NCBI GenBank assembly: GCA_021030915.1
Contig: JAGEMR010000126.1
Span: 21,257-85,256, forward strand
Length of the DNA stretch: 64,000 nucleotides
Direction: 5' to 3'
Origin: Astrothelium macrocarpum
Lineage: Eukaryota > Ascomycota > Dothideomycetes > Trypetheliales > Trypetheliaceae
In this document: piece after piece, positions 1 through 11,338 of the stretch
Layout of the letters: every line of letters begins with the position of its first letter
Numbering within the stretch: the first letter of the stretch is position 1
Translations under genes and position numbers: made by a program
The notes under the pieces: model-generated
The model's input: only the letters and a program-made list of their open reading frames with translations
Told to the model about the DNA's origin: nothing
Databases searched by the model: none

Positions 1-1335
1 AGATAGGGGCGACGACCGTGTTTCTTGAGTAGGCTGTGGCTGTGACTTTGAAGTCTTGCAAGGGCTAGGACTTGCGCTTGTCACCCGTGCAAGTTGGCGT
101 AAAAGTTCTCTGGAATCCCTTCGTTCATGATCCGGTCTCTTCACACTATTACCTTTCCTTATCTTGGAATAGCTGTCAGCTAGTTGCGTGGATATCAGAT
201 CTCTCGACGCGTTTCGTTGAGGGCTTGGTCGTTGAAATGGTTTTTCCGCAGTAAGCCTTGCGACCCTATCTGCAAGTGTTGTGGATAGCGGAGTCGAGTG
301 ACGCGCTGACCGAAAACTCTCAGTGCTAGATTGCTTTCGTAGGTTTTGCGTATCGGGTGGTTGGGTTGCCGTTTCAAGGACGGCTTGGGGGGGAAACGCT
401 CTGTCATCGGAATATCCAGGGACCGCAGCCATACTGAATTCTTCTGCTCTTGATGTCACGTCGGCGGCTTCATTTTCTGGAAAGGATTTCGAGCTCATTG
501 GTCGTCTTGCAATGGCGGGTGAATGCTCTTGAATTTGACCTAATCTACTAGAAGCCACAGCCCTTCGATTTAAATTCTCGATTTCGCGCTGTCGGACCTC
601 GTCCAGTACTTTACTCCGCGTCGGAATAGCAGGCGTAGATGTAAGCAGCGAGCCCACGGTGAATTCGTCACTCATTTCCCACTCCCGTATGCGGTCTAAT
701 GATGTTGCGCGCTGTCGTATGGCGTCAGGACTCAAGCTGTGCCGACGAGCATGTGCGATGGACGAAGGCGTATCTTCCACAGAAGGAATGGGTGTATCGG
801 CTGCCGCTGCTGCCCAATCCACGCTACGCGTGCCGTCGTCGCCAGTGAATGTTGTCTTGTAGGGATATATTGTGTCTCCCTGATGCCAATCTTGACTTTC
901 CACCAGTTCATCAGCAGTCTTGATCCTATTTAACCATTCAGTGCCCTGCCTGCCTTTTCTGCCCCATTCTCTTGGGATATTGATAGGTGGATCGCTTCGT
1001 TCACTGCTTGCTGGGCTTTGACTTCTTTGATGACCGTTTGTTAGGGGTTGGCTAGCTCGCGGCGTTGTATTATTGCTTTGATTACGCTCCAAGTTTTCCA
1101 ATGTCAATGCGACCCTGGTACTTGGCCTAGCTTTTCTGAAGGGCTGATTGTTTCTGAGCGCGTCTTGCAAGCGTCTTTCATCTTTTGCATGCTGTAGCAG
1201 CCTCTTTCCAAAGTCGTCGGTTCCATTTTCCAGAGACGTGAGACCAGAGACAATGGATCCTACCGAGCCAGTGCGCTGAGTGTCATCGTCGGTGGACGCG
1301 TCCATGGCGCGTTGTGCAGATGCTGTTTCAAGCAT
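1..1335 (-). CDS. Partial conserved fungal protein, probably cytoskeletal or spindle-pole type (5' part only)
   Basis: An open frame of 445 codons starts at an ATG at 1335 and runs off the left edge without a stop, so the C-terminus is missing. The visible part is low-complexity and charged, rich in Ser, Arg and Glu. Landmarks are PREWGRKGRQGTEWLNRI near residue 130, a DWAAAAADTPIPSVED stretch near residue 190, repeated helical segments such as VLDEVRQREIENLNRRAVA, and LLRQLARVTSASPSP near the edge. These phrases resemble fungal proteins annotated as spindle-pole-body or nuclear-positioning factors (Cut12/ApsB-like), but that is memory of wording, not a match I can test. There is no signal peptide or membrane segment. 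The reading frame is certain and the function is not. Confidence 0.6.
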   Translation of the reverse strand, partial: MLETASAQRAMDASTDDDTQRTGSVGSIVSGLTSLENGTDDFGKRLLQHAKDERRLQDALRNNQPFRKARPSTRVALTLENLERNQSNNTTPRASQPLTNGHQRSQSPASSERSDPPINIPREWGRKGRQGTEWLNRIKTADELVESQDWHQGDTIYPYKTTFTGDDGTRSVDWAAAAADTPIPSVEDTPSSIAHARRHSLSPDAIRQRATSLDRIREWEMSDEFTVGSLLTSTPAIPTRSKVLDEVRQREIENLNRRAVASSRLGQIQEHSPAIARRPMSSKSFPENEAADVTSRAEEFSMAAVPGYSDDRAFPPQAVLETATQPPDTQNLRKQSSTESFRSARHSTPLSTTLADRVARLTAEKPFQRPSPQRNASRDLISTQLADSYSKIRKGNSVKRPDHERRDSRELLRQLARVTSASPSPCKTSKSQPQPTQETRSSPLS

Positions 1336-1650
1336 AGCTAGACCAGAGCGGCTACTCTATGAACTGTATGGGTGTCAATTGGCCGGATAGGGCTTTAGAA
1401 AGAATGCGTGCCATTGAAATAAAAAGCGTCTTTGTAGGCTTCAGCTTGTCCCTACTTGTACAAGTTGTCTCGGCGCGTGCGAATAAGGAAGAAGGTGATT
1501 GTCATGGGGGTTGTTGATTACAGCAATAATTTGGATTCGCGCGTCATGACTGCGATCGACGACCGGGATTCGTCTGCGGCTCTCCCGCACAAACAACCCC
1601 CACCTCCAACCAGCCTCAACCCCGAACATGTCTATGAAACATTGGCGAAC

Positions 1651-2404
1651 ATGGCTGCAATCAATTACCGGACCATCGATATCGACGCCCTCGATCCAGA
1701 CTCCGCCGCAAACTTTGACGTATCCTCTCTAGCCCCCGATGTCATCCCAATATCAACAGCAGATGTGCAGACGCTTGCAGGCCAAATACGCCAGCTCTTG
1801 AGAGGAGGTGACACGGAGGGTGCGCTCAGGGGAGCTTTGGAGAATGTACCGTATGGTGCAGATCAACAAGGAAAGGTATGCGAGGAGCTTACTCAACTTT
1901 GCAAAAGAAAGAGCAGATGCCTGATTGTGCGGAGCACTCCAGGAAGTACACCTAGCCACAGTTGCAGAAATATTACAATCAATACGACAGTCCGACATGT
2001 CACCCGTACTTCAACGAATATTCCAATCCGAGGGCGGAACAGAGCTGCTTGACGTTCTCATGAAATATCTGTCAGTCCTCACCCAAAATTCAAGATCGTA
2101 AATCATCTCTTCCCAGCCTAACAGAGCTCTCCGTTCAGGTACAAAGGCATGTCTTCAAAGCAACCTTCATCTTCCAAAACCCTCTCTCCACAACCCACCG
2201 GCTTCTCACAAATACAATCGCGTGGAGGCGGTGAAGGCGGTGGACAGGCGATGAGCGTGTTATTAAGTTGGCACGAAAAGGTACGCATCCTATTGTCTAT
2301 CGGCAAGATTTCATTCGTCAAGCTGACGTGGTCCATTTAAGTTGGTAGAGATTGCAGGACCAGGAAGTATAGTACGGGTCATGACTGATCGACGGACGGT
2401 TTGA
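1651..2404 (+). CDS. ARC15: Arp2/3 complex subunit 5 (ARPC5, p16-Arc)
   Basis: Smallest subunit of the Arp2/3 complex, which nucleates branched actin at cortical patches and endocytic sites. Four exons (1651-1875, 1943-2070, 2139-2280, 2342-2404) give 185 residues, the usual fungal length. Introns are 67, 68 and 61 nt with GT-AG ends; intron 2 uses the donor GTCAGT. The N-terminus MAAINYRTIDIDALDPDS and the blocks VQTLAGQIRQLLRGGD, DMSPVLQRIFQSEGG, ELLDVLMKYLYKGM and GQAMSVLLSWHEKLVEVAG are typical of the family, and the protein ends in DRRTV. The frame is open upstream to 1456, but the family normally begins at MAAINYRT, so I chose 1651. The upstream stretch is probably leader. Confidence 0.93.
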
Positions 2405-2628
2405 TGATGCAGGAATAGGAGGCTTCACAAGCCATCTTGAAAAATAATACCAAATGCTTAGAGGCCATGCAAGTGTCGCTTTCATACCTCTTATCGTGTC
2501 CATCATGCAAGCTTTGAACCAGACTCCAGTATCCCTCTAGAGCCGTCTACCATTTCCCGGCTATTTCCTTTGTGCTTGATGCTTAATGACCATGAAACGC
2601 CCTATCATCCTCACTGGATGGCATTGCG

Positions 2629-3690
2629 CTATTCCGTCTTCCCTTTGTCCTTATCAGGAGAAGAACTCCAAAGCCAGCCCATCCAGCCTCCACCATCTCT
2701 TCCTTCTGGACTCTTCGGCAACGGCACATCCTCAGGGTTCTCCTCCCAACTGACTTTCTCAAAATCCACTTCCGAACCTCGACTTCTCATCCCCTCTGCC
2801 TTCTCACTCACCCGTCGATTCATCTTGCCCTTTTGCCCCTCCTCCGAACTGATGTTATATGCCTCCCTATCAAACGCCCGTAGCAACACCCGCAGCCGCT
2901 CCCGCTGCGCCATGATATACCCCATGCGATCTTCCGGGCTCGACATATCCGGCGGCACCAAATTCCCCGGATACGCCAGATCGTCCGGGCGATCCTTCGC
3001 CGCGCCCGACGAGCTCCCACCCATCAACACCGCCTGCTGCAGCGCACCCGCCAGCATATTGTAGAAATCTCCTCCCCCACCCGCTGCTGCACTGCCACTA
3101 CTCCCCCTCCCCCCAGCCGTCCCCTCCGCCCCCAAATTTAGCCCAAACGTCCTCAACCACCCCTGCAACCCGCCCTCCTCCCTCTTCTGCTCCGCCGCCG
3201 GCGCCTCCCGCCCCAACACCGTCGTCCACACCCACTGCACCGCGCGCCTGGCCCACTCGCCACCCCAGCTCTTTGCGCGCTCCACCAGCTCCGCGGCGCG
3301 GGCCTCGATCTCCTGTTCGTGGCTGCGCAGCCACGGGTCGATGTACTGCTCGTAGACGAGGGTGGCGCCGCGCGTGCCCGGCGCGACGAGGTAGAGGTAG
3401 GCGAGGAAGCGCAGCCAGGCGTACAGCGGGATCCACACGAGGAAGGGGTGGAAGAATGCGAGGATGAGGGTGAGCAGGGAGGTGGTGATGAAGTATTGGA
3501 GCCAGGGCGTTAGTGGGGAGGCGGGGGTGGTGCGGAGGGCTTTGTAGGAGGCGAAGATGGGGAGGAGGGTGGATATGAGGGCGCTGGTGGATGAGTGGTT
3601 AGCTGGAGGGAGTTTGAGTTGGGGGGATGGGGAGGTGGGGTGGGAAGGGAGAGGGACGAACGTGAGAAGGTTGGGGATTATGTCGAACAT
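2629..3690 (-). CDS. REEP/Yop1 (TB2/DP1/HVA22) family ER membrane protein
   Basis: Single-exon frame of 353 residues starting at ATG 3690. Residues about 35-135 form the TB2/DP1/HVA22 reticulon-like hairpin domain: two hydrophobic hairpins around YFITTSLLTLILAFFHPFLVWIPLYAWLRF, then LYLVAPGTRGATLVYEQYIDPWLRSHEQEIE, the most conserved block of the family. Such proteins sit in tubular ER, bend membrane and aid trafficking. The protein is about twice as long as yeast Yop1 (180 residues). The extra C-terminal half is disordered, Gly/Ser- and charge-rich, as in the longer 'HVA22 domain' proteins of Pezizomycotina. The coding region is strikingly GC-rich in its middle compared with its flanks. Confidence 0.85.
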   Translation of the reverse strand: MFDIIPNLLTFVPLPSHPTSPSPQLKLPPANHSSTSALISTLLPIFASYKALRTTPASPLTPWLQYFITTSLLTLILAFFHPFLVWIPLYAWLRFLAYLYLVAPGTRGATLVYEQYIDPWLRSHEQEIEARAAELVERAKSWGGEWARRAVQWVWTTVLGREAPAAEQKREEGGLQGWLRTFGLNLGAEGTAGGRGSSGSAAAGGGGDFYNMLAGALQQAVLMGGSSSGAAKDRPDDLAYPGNLVPPDMSSPEDRMGYIMAQRERLRVLLRAFDREAYNISSEEGQKGKMNRRVSEKAEGMRSRGSEVDFEKVSWEENPEDVPLPKSPEGRDGGGWMGWLWSSSPDKDKGKTE

Positions 3691-4917
3691 GCCGGATGTA
3701 AGATTGTGGTGTTAGGTAGTAGGGATGGAAAGATGGTAGGTGTTTGAAAAGGAAATGAAGGGGAGTGAAGGGATGAGGAATTCTGTGAGCTCAGGCAGCT
3801 GCATTTCTTCTTGTATCAAACGCTCACACGCGGCGCCCCGCAATGCATGACCGACTCCGCCGACTCCTCCGCCGCACCTTCTTGGCCGCGTGGTTCGTCG
3901 TGAGGTCATGCGTGGGTGGCCGTGGCTTAACCGCTATCTATCTTATACCTTCGAAATAGCCCAATGGAAAGGCCATGGTAATCTGCCACCTGTTTGAGTC
4001 TGAAGGCTCTCGCAGAAATGGCCAAATTACTTAAGAATGGACAAATTTCCTTCTGCACGTCTCCTCTGCTCCAATGTCCGTCCAGACTCTGGAGTCCGGC
4101 TATCGTTACTGTCATTGTAAAATTTGGACCTGACTTCCCTGAGTTAACCTCGGTCTCCTCGTCATCAGTGCTCAACAAAAGTTGTTTTTTGCACACTGTA
4201 TGATGCCGGCTCAAGTTCTGGTCCAAGCGAACTCCGTCATATGTCACATATAATCAATTGAGACGACACTAATCCCCTTCCTTTAGATACCGTCCATAAA
4301 TGTTGCCTTCCGATTTCCTGAACTGGGATGAATTTTGAAGTCTCTGTTGTGGAGGCCAATCGAGTTAGAAAGCTAATCAGTACGCCAGAAGATGCTCAGG
4401 CTCACACGGCTCAAGGGCCGTACACCGCTTACGGGCCTCATGAATTATTTCCCTAGACGGTGGCGGAAAAGGGAAATTAGCCGATGCATAATCTCACTAT
4501 ATAGATCCCGAACAATAAATCCAATACATCAAGAAACCCTCTGGTGATTTGTATAGATGTCTGCTACGTCCTAGATCATGCTCGGGTGTGAGCAGTGGAT
4601 TATTGCATTCTCAGACCGCGACGCCACCAACACGAACACACAAAAACGAAGTCACATTCCTGGGTTGCCCAAATGGGTCCACTTTCTCTTTTTCTCCGTA
4701 TCACATTTTCAGATTAGGACGCAGGAGGCTGAGCTAGGGTCTTGGCCTCCGTCAACATGTATCCGGCGAGTCTCAACCGTTTCATAGAAAACGTCAGTTG
4801 GGCCAGCCGTCCTACAGTACTTCGAAATTTCATATTGTTTTCTTTCAAATTTCATGTTTGGACCTAAACTGAGCGCTTCAAATTGAGAGCATAGGTTTCA
4901 AGAACATTCTACAAAAA
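3691..4917. other. Intergenic, no gene seen
   Basis: Only short unconserved frames on both strands. It probably contains the 5' region of the REEP-like gene (high side of 3690) and the promoter side of the decayed MFS gene. Confidence 0.5.
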
Positions 4918-6825
4918 ATGAGTTGCAACGCGGAAGCTACTGATGGCCAGATTAATGCTGCAAAAGATAGAGACTTGAAAAATGATTTGCAAGTAGCCCA
5001 GAGTGGCTTGCCCTCTGGCTCTACTAGGGTTATTGGATCTCGTGATCTGGTTAAAGAGCCAGTGAATGAATTAGATCAAATCTATCCCGGGAGATCGGCT
5101 ACGAGTGTCGAAGACAGCTTACCGCGAACTGATCAGGGAGCAGGACAAGATGAGCAAGGGAATGAAGAAGTTCATTCAGTCAACAAGTATCAATCGCTTG
5201 TAGTAATATCTTCTATTGTTGGGTCTACGTTGATCAACTCTATGATAAATGGGACAGCCGCTATGGCAATACCGGTCAGAGCGCACGACGTACTGCTTGA
5301 ATATGGACTTCATCTATGGTATAAGTACGCCGAATGACTGCTGGAAGCCGGGTTTTCTGACAACTACCAGGTCACAAACGGTTCTTTTATTTGTCACCGG
5401 CTGTACTTGTGCGCTTACTCACACAGCAGTGGACATTTTTGGAGGCAAGCTCATCTATCTTGTTGGTAGAACTCTTCAGACCGCTTTCGTTCTTGGTTGT
5501 GGTCTCGCCCAAAGTGGCACCCAATTGTTCTTCTTTCGTGGATGCATGGGCCTGACACTGTCGCTCTGTCTCCCATCCTCAATCCGGATCATGATGCACA
5601 TCTTTGAAGCAGGCACGCTTCGGAACATAGCAATAGTTTTCACTGGTGCTGGACAATCTATCGGTTTCGCAGTTGGCCTGTTCTTGGGAGATTTTCTTGC
5701 AGACAAGATTGGATGGCGAATCGTTTTCTTCTTGTCTGCTGGTTTGAATGGACTTTTCCTGATCGCGGCATTGTCAGGTATTCCTAAAGATTGCTACAAG
5801 CTAGGACGCGGATGGGTGCACTCCCTGGGAGAAGTCAGCTGGATAGGTACTCTTGTTGCAACAAGCGCTCTTGGGTTGATCTCTTATCTCCTCACGTAAG
5901 TTTCTGTAACAAATTTCTGTCATAATTAACACTGACGCGATTTAAAATGCAACCAGCGCGCTTTCTATCGAACCCTCCAGTTTTTCTTCTCCGATCCACA
6001 TTGTAGTTCTTCGCATAGGTGTGGCATTGGGTCCAATGTTCGTTCTTTGGATGGAGATCGAGCACCATTATCGTCATACGGCATTGTTACCTAATAGGTT
6101 TTGGTTCTATTTTACAATCTTGGGACTTTACCATTGGTTCTTACTGGCTTTGGTTCTGAAATACGATTCTGAGCAGGACTTTTCCTACTGGTTATAGTCG
6201 ATATAATGGCTATCTCACAGCCGCACTGGGGGTATTGATCAGCTGCACCAGGGGTTGCAATAAGAATTTTCGCCCGCGATCCCAAGAGCTAATAATTCGT
6301 CGAAGCCTACTAGGGGGGATCCCAAGCCATTTAAAGCAATCGAAGACTATAAACGAACCCGTTGGGAAATTAGTTTCAAGATTTTCTCTACTAGCATTTC
6401 CAAGGGCCTCCCTACAACGTAGATAGCGAATTATCTCTCGCGGTCGCGGGTGACATTTTAATCGCACCCGCTAATGACAGCATTTCTCACCATTCTGCTC
6501 CTCGTCATCGACCCTGACGTTTTTTATTACACCTTAGACCTGATTATTTGCTACATTATCGAAAGGGTATCGAGACATGGGTGGAGCCGTATTCAACATG
6601 ACCAGTCAGATCGGTCACACAGTCGGGCTTGCCTTGTCGGCAATTACAGCAACCATAACCACTGCAGATACGCACTATACATGTGAATACAAATATGAAT
6701 CTCAAGCTCTTATTCCAGGGTACTGCGCAGCTTTTTGGTTCTGTGTGGCACGGGGTGGTACAAGTATTTCAAAGAATGTTATGGTATTGAGAAAGATAGG
6801 AAAGGTTGGCGAAAAGGATCAATGA
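4918..6825 (+). pseudogene. Decayed DHA2-type MFS drug/H+ antiporter
   Basis: Pieces of a 14-TM major facilitator transporter can be followed in order but not in one frame. The N-terminal tail and first helix (VVISSIVGSTLINSMING) lie at 4918-5263. The next block is in another frame (5340-5895) and carries the family sequence around DIFGGKLIYLVGR, GTQLFFFRGCMGLTLSLCLPSS and AGQSIGFAVGLFLGDFLADKIGWR. An intact intron sits at 5896-5956. The following exon stops at a TAG just after 6190. About 6200-6470 is full of stops and does not resemble the family. Two late fragments then reappear in different frames: DVFYYTLDLIICYII (about 6500-6560) and GGAVFNMTSQIGHTVGLALSA to LRKIGKVGEKD (6577-6825), which match the family's C-terminal end. 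At least two frameshifts and a replaced middle make a working transporter very unlikely. Confidence 0.8.
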
Positions 6826-7051
6826 CAGAAACTCCTGCTCCTCACTACTGGTATATAGGATCATTTCCAATGCTAGAGCCAAATAAGTGGATGATAATTA
6901 AAGACGCATTTAGGTACCTGGATTCAGTGTTTTCTGCTGCTAAGAATTCGAGGAATGCTGGAAATATGTGGCACCACACACTTCTCAGAGTTATAGTGGG
7001 TTCCCTGTTGACACATTCTTCTGGTCTATAACCCAGCTTTCCAATCTTAGC

Positions 7052-8761
7052 ATGGATGATCAACGCGATAGCTTTTCTTCAACAGCCACCGATAGCCCCG
7101 GCTCCTCTCCAACGGCCAGCGATGGCTCCAGATCCTCTCCAAAAGCCATCGATGGTCCCAGCTCCTCTTCAATAGTCGCCGATAAATCCAATTCCTCTTC
7201 AATAGCCGCAGATAGAATCGGCTTCCGAGCCCACTCAACCTCTCGTACCACCTCTCACATCCAGACATGTAAGATGGGAACTTCAAATGCGCCATCTAAC
7301 ACTACGAGCATACTTCACGGCAGTACTCACGATGGGAAGATCCCTGTCGAGAATAGCCAAGATTCTGACGATGATGTTGATGACTCAAGCACCGAGAATC
7401 AGCGTGCAAAGGTCGAAATAGCCCGCCAAAAGGACAAATCAAAGGGATCCCCACGAGCCAATACCTTTATCCGTACGATAGCCGGAGCGGTCGCGGACTA
7501 CACTTGCTCCGTTCTTCATACCGCTCTTGGTATCCTGTGTTCAGAGCCCGTCGAAAAGGTCGTTGCCGTTCTGATTGCTTTATGGATCGTTCTGTGCCTC
7601 CTAATAGGCCTGACCTCACTTGTGATATGGCGATTCGAGAGTGCTGCCAGGTCGCTCTGTCATGCTCCGCTTCTTAGCTATCCGTTAGTCGGATTTGGTA
7701 TTTGCAATAACTCCTTAGTGAAAGTCGAAAACTCAGTCAGTCAGACCACGGATATTCCAATAATTTTGGACATTCACGAGAAAGTCCATGAGCTCGCCAA
7801 AAACGCGGATTATGGTACATTCCTTGCCAGCCTGATGCGAAAAAGCGAGTCTGCTCTCGGACTTCTGGAGGTTCAGGCGAAGGCAAGTAGTCTGAGCGAA
7901 AAGGAGGAGATTTTGGAGTCTATTGCGTCTATTAAAATGAAGGGAGTACCTATCACTCGGTAAATACTTATATCTTCTAGCCTGCATAATCGCTACTTGA
8001 TGTATTGAATCCTCTAACTTTTGAGTAGGCATATATCGACCTTCCGCGCAGAGAGCTCTGAGCTTTCAGACAATATGGCCCGCAATGTTGAGCGAGTTAG
8101 AAATATGTTGAAGGATATCGAAAGACGTCATATCAAAGACTCGCGATACCAATCTAACCATCCAGATTTGCTACTCGTCGATCCATTCTGTGTCTTCCAT
8201 TCCGGATTAGCTCCCCGGGAGGGTAACGAGGAGCAACGAGCAGCAAAAGAATTCTTTCGTAGCTCCAATCCCACAGCAAATCGGATCCTGTTTTTAAGAT
8301 CCGCCGCCGATGATATATACTAAGACTTGCAAAGGTTACATCAAGATTGGCTGAGCCTGGAAACAAATGGAGCAGAAAGCCAGGATGTTATCACTAGTCA
8401 AATGAGTGAGGCGAAGGCTCGTGATATACTGACAAGACTTTGGGAGCAGATCTCAGGAGAAGAATACAAGCGCCAGATGGAGTTTAGTAGGAACTCGATG
8501 CTTTTGTCTGCAATTGACGCTTATGTGCAAAATGCGCTTGGTGCCATTGGTAAATGTCGGCAAAAGCTGATAGACATAGATTCCTTTCTAAAGCGGTTAT
8601 CGCATCATCACTCAGACGCGACTTTCGAGTTCGAGAGAGACGCTCTAGACATTTTATTTGACAGGATACTGGGAAACACAATGCGCCCGAAAGATGCAGT
8701 CGGAGAGTTGGGGACAGCGCCAAGCTCAGTAAAACCTGTTCAGACGATAACCGTGATTTAG
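7052..8761 (+). CDS. Orphan single-pass membrane protein, possibly broken by an in-frame stop
   Basis: Starts at ATG 7052. Exon 1 (7052-7959) joins exon 2 (8029-) through a 69-nt intron, restoring the frame at Arg-His. The first 50 residues contain a degenerate Ser-rich repeat (about 10-14 residues, SSxxAxDxxxSS). One strong membrane segment is at about residues 185-205 (VVAVLIALWIVLCLLIGLTSLVIW), followed by a helical, coiled-coil-like region. At 8321-8323 a TAA interrupts the frame, but the same frame continues open to 8761 with similar helical content. Either the gene is a recent pseudogene or a small intron removes the stop: 8290-8334 is 45 nt, in frame, and ends in a plausible acceptor, but its donor GTTTTT is weak. 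No family recognised. It lies beside a decayed transporter, which suits an accessory region. Confidence 0.55.
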
Positions 8762-9399
8762 CGTTCTTCTTCCATTTCAATGATCTGTTTCGATGACTTA
8801 AACATGATTTGTTCTGAAGACATGGCATTCGCGCTTTCTTGATGTTTATTAAACTTAGAGTCAGATTTTGATTAGACAAATCGTATGTCTATTGTACTAT
8901 CGAATGACTCAAATTTCTTTTGACGACGTGGTATTAGCCTAAATACCGCTACCTACCATGACTAAACTGGCTTATATTTTCCCCCAAGTAGATTGTACGA
9001 AAACTGATTTTGTATTTGTCAAACCCGGGCGCTGTTTTTTTCCGTTCCAGTTTTGGTGGTTTGAGCGAGCTAAAGCAGGAGCAAACTGAGCTTAAATGGA
9101 CACTGAGTTCCATAGCACATAGCATTATGGGAGGAAAATAAGTAGGCGAGATCTATTGCCGCCACTGTTCATGCAGGGAATGCCGTGCGACATCTAGCAT
9201 TCGAATTGAATGTCATCCATTTCATCATCTACTTAGTCGTGCCCAATGACCCATTTACCAAGTTCATACCATTTTGAAGTCACCATCAGTATTTATGTAC
9301 AGGGAAGAGAAGAAGAAGAGAAACAGCCGAAGCAATGTTTGAGGAGTAGATATCACCTCCGACACTCACACCATAGGCCCATCAATGAAGTAAAAACAT
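8762..9399. other. Intergenic, no gene seen
   Basis: Convergent 3' flanks of the orphan membrane protein and the Ser/Thr-rich gene. Nothing recognisable. Confidence 0.5.
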
Positions 9400-10599
9400 T
9401 TAGCAGAAGAAGAACATGGCCTGGACAACAAGCGCAGCTGTAAGAATCTCGAACCAGCCAACATGAAAGAACGGATCGGTCCGGATACCGGCCGCCCCAC
9501 TTATCGCAGTTGTAATCTGGCCTGGATAATTCGGTCCGCTATCAGAGCTAGTTGAGGAGGCACTGCAACTGGTTGGCTCGTTGATGTTTGAGTCGTAGCA
9601 TGCTGAGACGGGCGGCTTGCTCGCCGTCGTGAAAGAAGTCGAGGTGCTCAAAGCTGGTGGAGTTGTCGTGCTCAGAGGAAGTGTGGCGGAAGATGCATTA
9701 GATGCCATGGTGGTAGAGGCGCTGTTCATGGAGATGCTTGGAGCACATGTCGTGTTCGTTTCTGCAGTTGTCGTATTTGCTCCAAATCCAGACGAGCTCG
9801 CTGGTAGAGTAGGAAGAGTGTTGTTCGTGCGAAAAACAGTTATGGTCTGAGTCTTTGTCCACATAGTGACAGTAGTGGTTGTCTTTACATCAAGGGCGAC
9901 CGATTTGGGGGTTGCCATGGGTGAAGAAGTGGAGGTAGCAGCTATATCCGACCAGAAGCTGGTAGGGAAATCGCTAGGAGCAGACGAGCTCACGGATGAC
10001 AAGCTCATCATCGCAGGAGATCTAGACACCCCTGCCAGAGAAACTGGTCGTGAACGAACAGTGTAAGTCGCGTCAGTGGAGTAGATTGTAGAAGTGAGTG
10101 TAGTAGTAGACTCTGGCGAAGCAAACGATTGTACGAATGTGTTCGACCCGGCAATCACAAACGTCGTATCGGTAACATATTGAGTACTACCTGGAGCACA
10201 TGGAGGATTGTTGGAAACGGACTGAATGCTGGCAGCACCCGTGTTCTGCGCTGTGACAGTTGTCGTAGATTCGGCAGTGACAGTGACAGTAGTCTTGCGC
10301 ATACAGGCTTTTACGGTCGAGTAGATTGGGACAGGCGTCACACAGGAAGCTAGTCAATTGTTAGTGAATAAAATGATGTGACCATCATTATGTGATTAGC
10401 TCGCTATTGATTCAAGCAAGCCATAATAAAACACAATTTTATTGTTCAGAGTGGCGCGTCACTTACTGCTGCAGCTACCTGTAATGATAGTTTCAAGGGG
10501 CGTAATCTCCGTTTGGCTCTGCATCATGTATGGTGTCGCGCTGGACTCGGCAAGGAATGCCGCAGCCACGAAGATAAGGCACTGAAGAAAGTAAGACAT
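9400..10599 (-). CDS. Secreted Ser/Thr-rich, probably GPI-anchored cell-wall protein
   Basis: Two exons (10467-10599 and 9400-10349) with a 117-nt intron (donor GTAAGT, acceptor CTAG) give 360 residues. The start at 10599 gives a classic signal peptide (MSYFLQCLIFVAAAFLAESSA). The body is dominated by Thr and Ser, with repeated TTTVT/TVTVTAESTTTVTAQ stretches suited to heavy O-mannosylation, plus a few Cys (SCVTPVPIYSTVKAC). The C-terminus ends in a small-residue stretch followed by a hydrophobic tail (FEILTAALVVQAMFFFC) typical of a GPI-attachment signal. Probably exported and linked to membrane or wall, as an adhesin-like or structural mannoprotein. No catalytic domain is visible. The upstream ATG frames reaching 10755 lack a signal and were not used. 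Confidence 0.75.
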
Positions 10600-11338
10600 G
10601 GTGTGTGTGTTGCGAATCGACCGTGCGATGGTCCCACTGCCAGCAGACAGGCGTGTTAGAAATGTTGGAGAATGTAGATTTAGTGAGTGACTGGGATTGC
10701 GAAGAAAGAATGTGGACGCGTCGACAAATGGCTCGTAGAGAAGGAGGATAAGCACAAAATGGAGTTAACGGGTACATCATAATGTTTATATCTATATCTC
10801 ACCACACCATTCACTCCGAAGATATCGCAGTGACCAAGACACTCGGGAGCACACCATTTGAATTTAATATACGCTCGTAACCCGAATGTTAGGAGATGCT
10901 CAAGGAGACCCAGAAACTTTGTCGAGAATGGAGGTATCGTTACCTGAGCATAATAATTTACGTCTGTTTTCTGTGCGAGTATGGCACCGGCGTAAAGTTT
11001 GCGACCGCGAAGCTAGACTAAGTGCGCGTGATAAGCAGTACAATGTGCTTCGTTTCCCGTCATCCATCAACACATTGGATCTTAGTACGATGCTTAGGTA
11101 GATGAGGACCGATACGTGGCACTCCGTCAGGACATTATGATGTTCATGGCTTGGTAACAAATGCTATTAGTTAGACTGCTATTTGGCTACGCTGGGCTCA
11201 GCAATAGACTACTACGTGGGAAATCGGATTTGGGAGAGGATGGGTGCATGCATATGTGAGAGCAATTCTGGAAAATTGATGAAGACTGTTACCTCTTTAC
11301 CAAGTCTAATGTGAGGAACTTGATTAACAATTTTGTAG
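10600..11338. other. Intergenic, no gene seen
   Basis: Upstream region of the wall-protein gene and 3' flank of the DUF2458 gene. No supported frame. Confidence 0.5.

Noticed and set aside
3098..3513. Several long frames in other phases over the REEP-like gene
   Set aside because: Shadows caused by very high local GC; Gly/Ala/Arg-rich translations without family resemblance.
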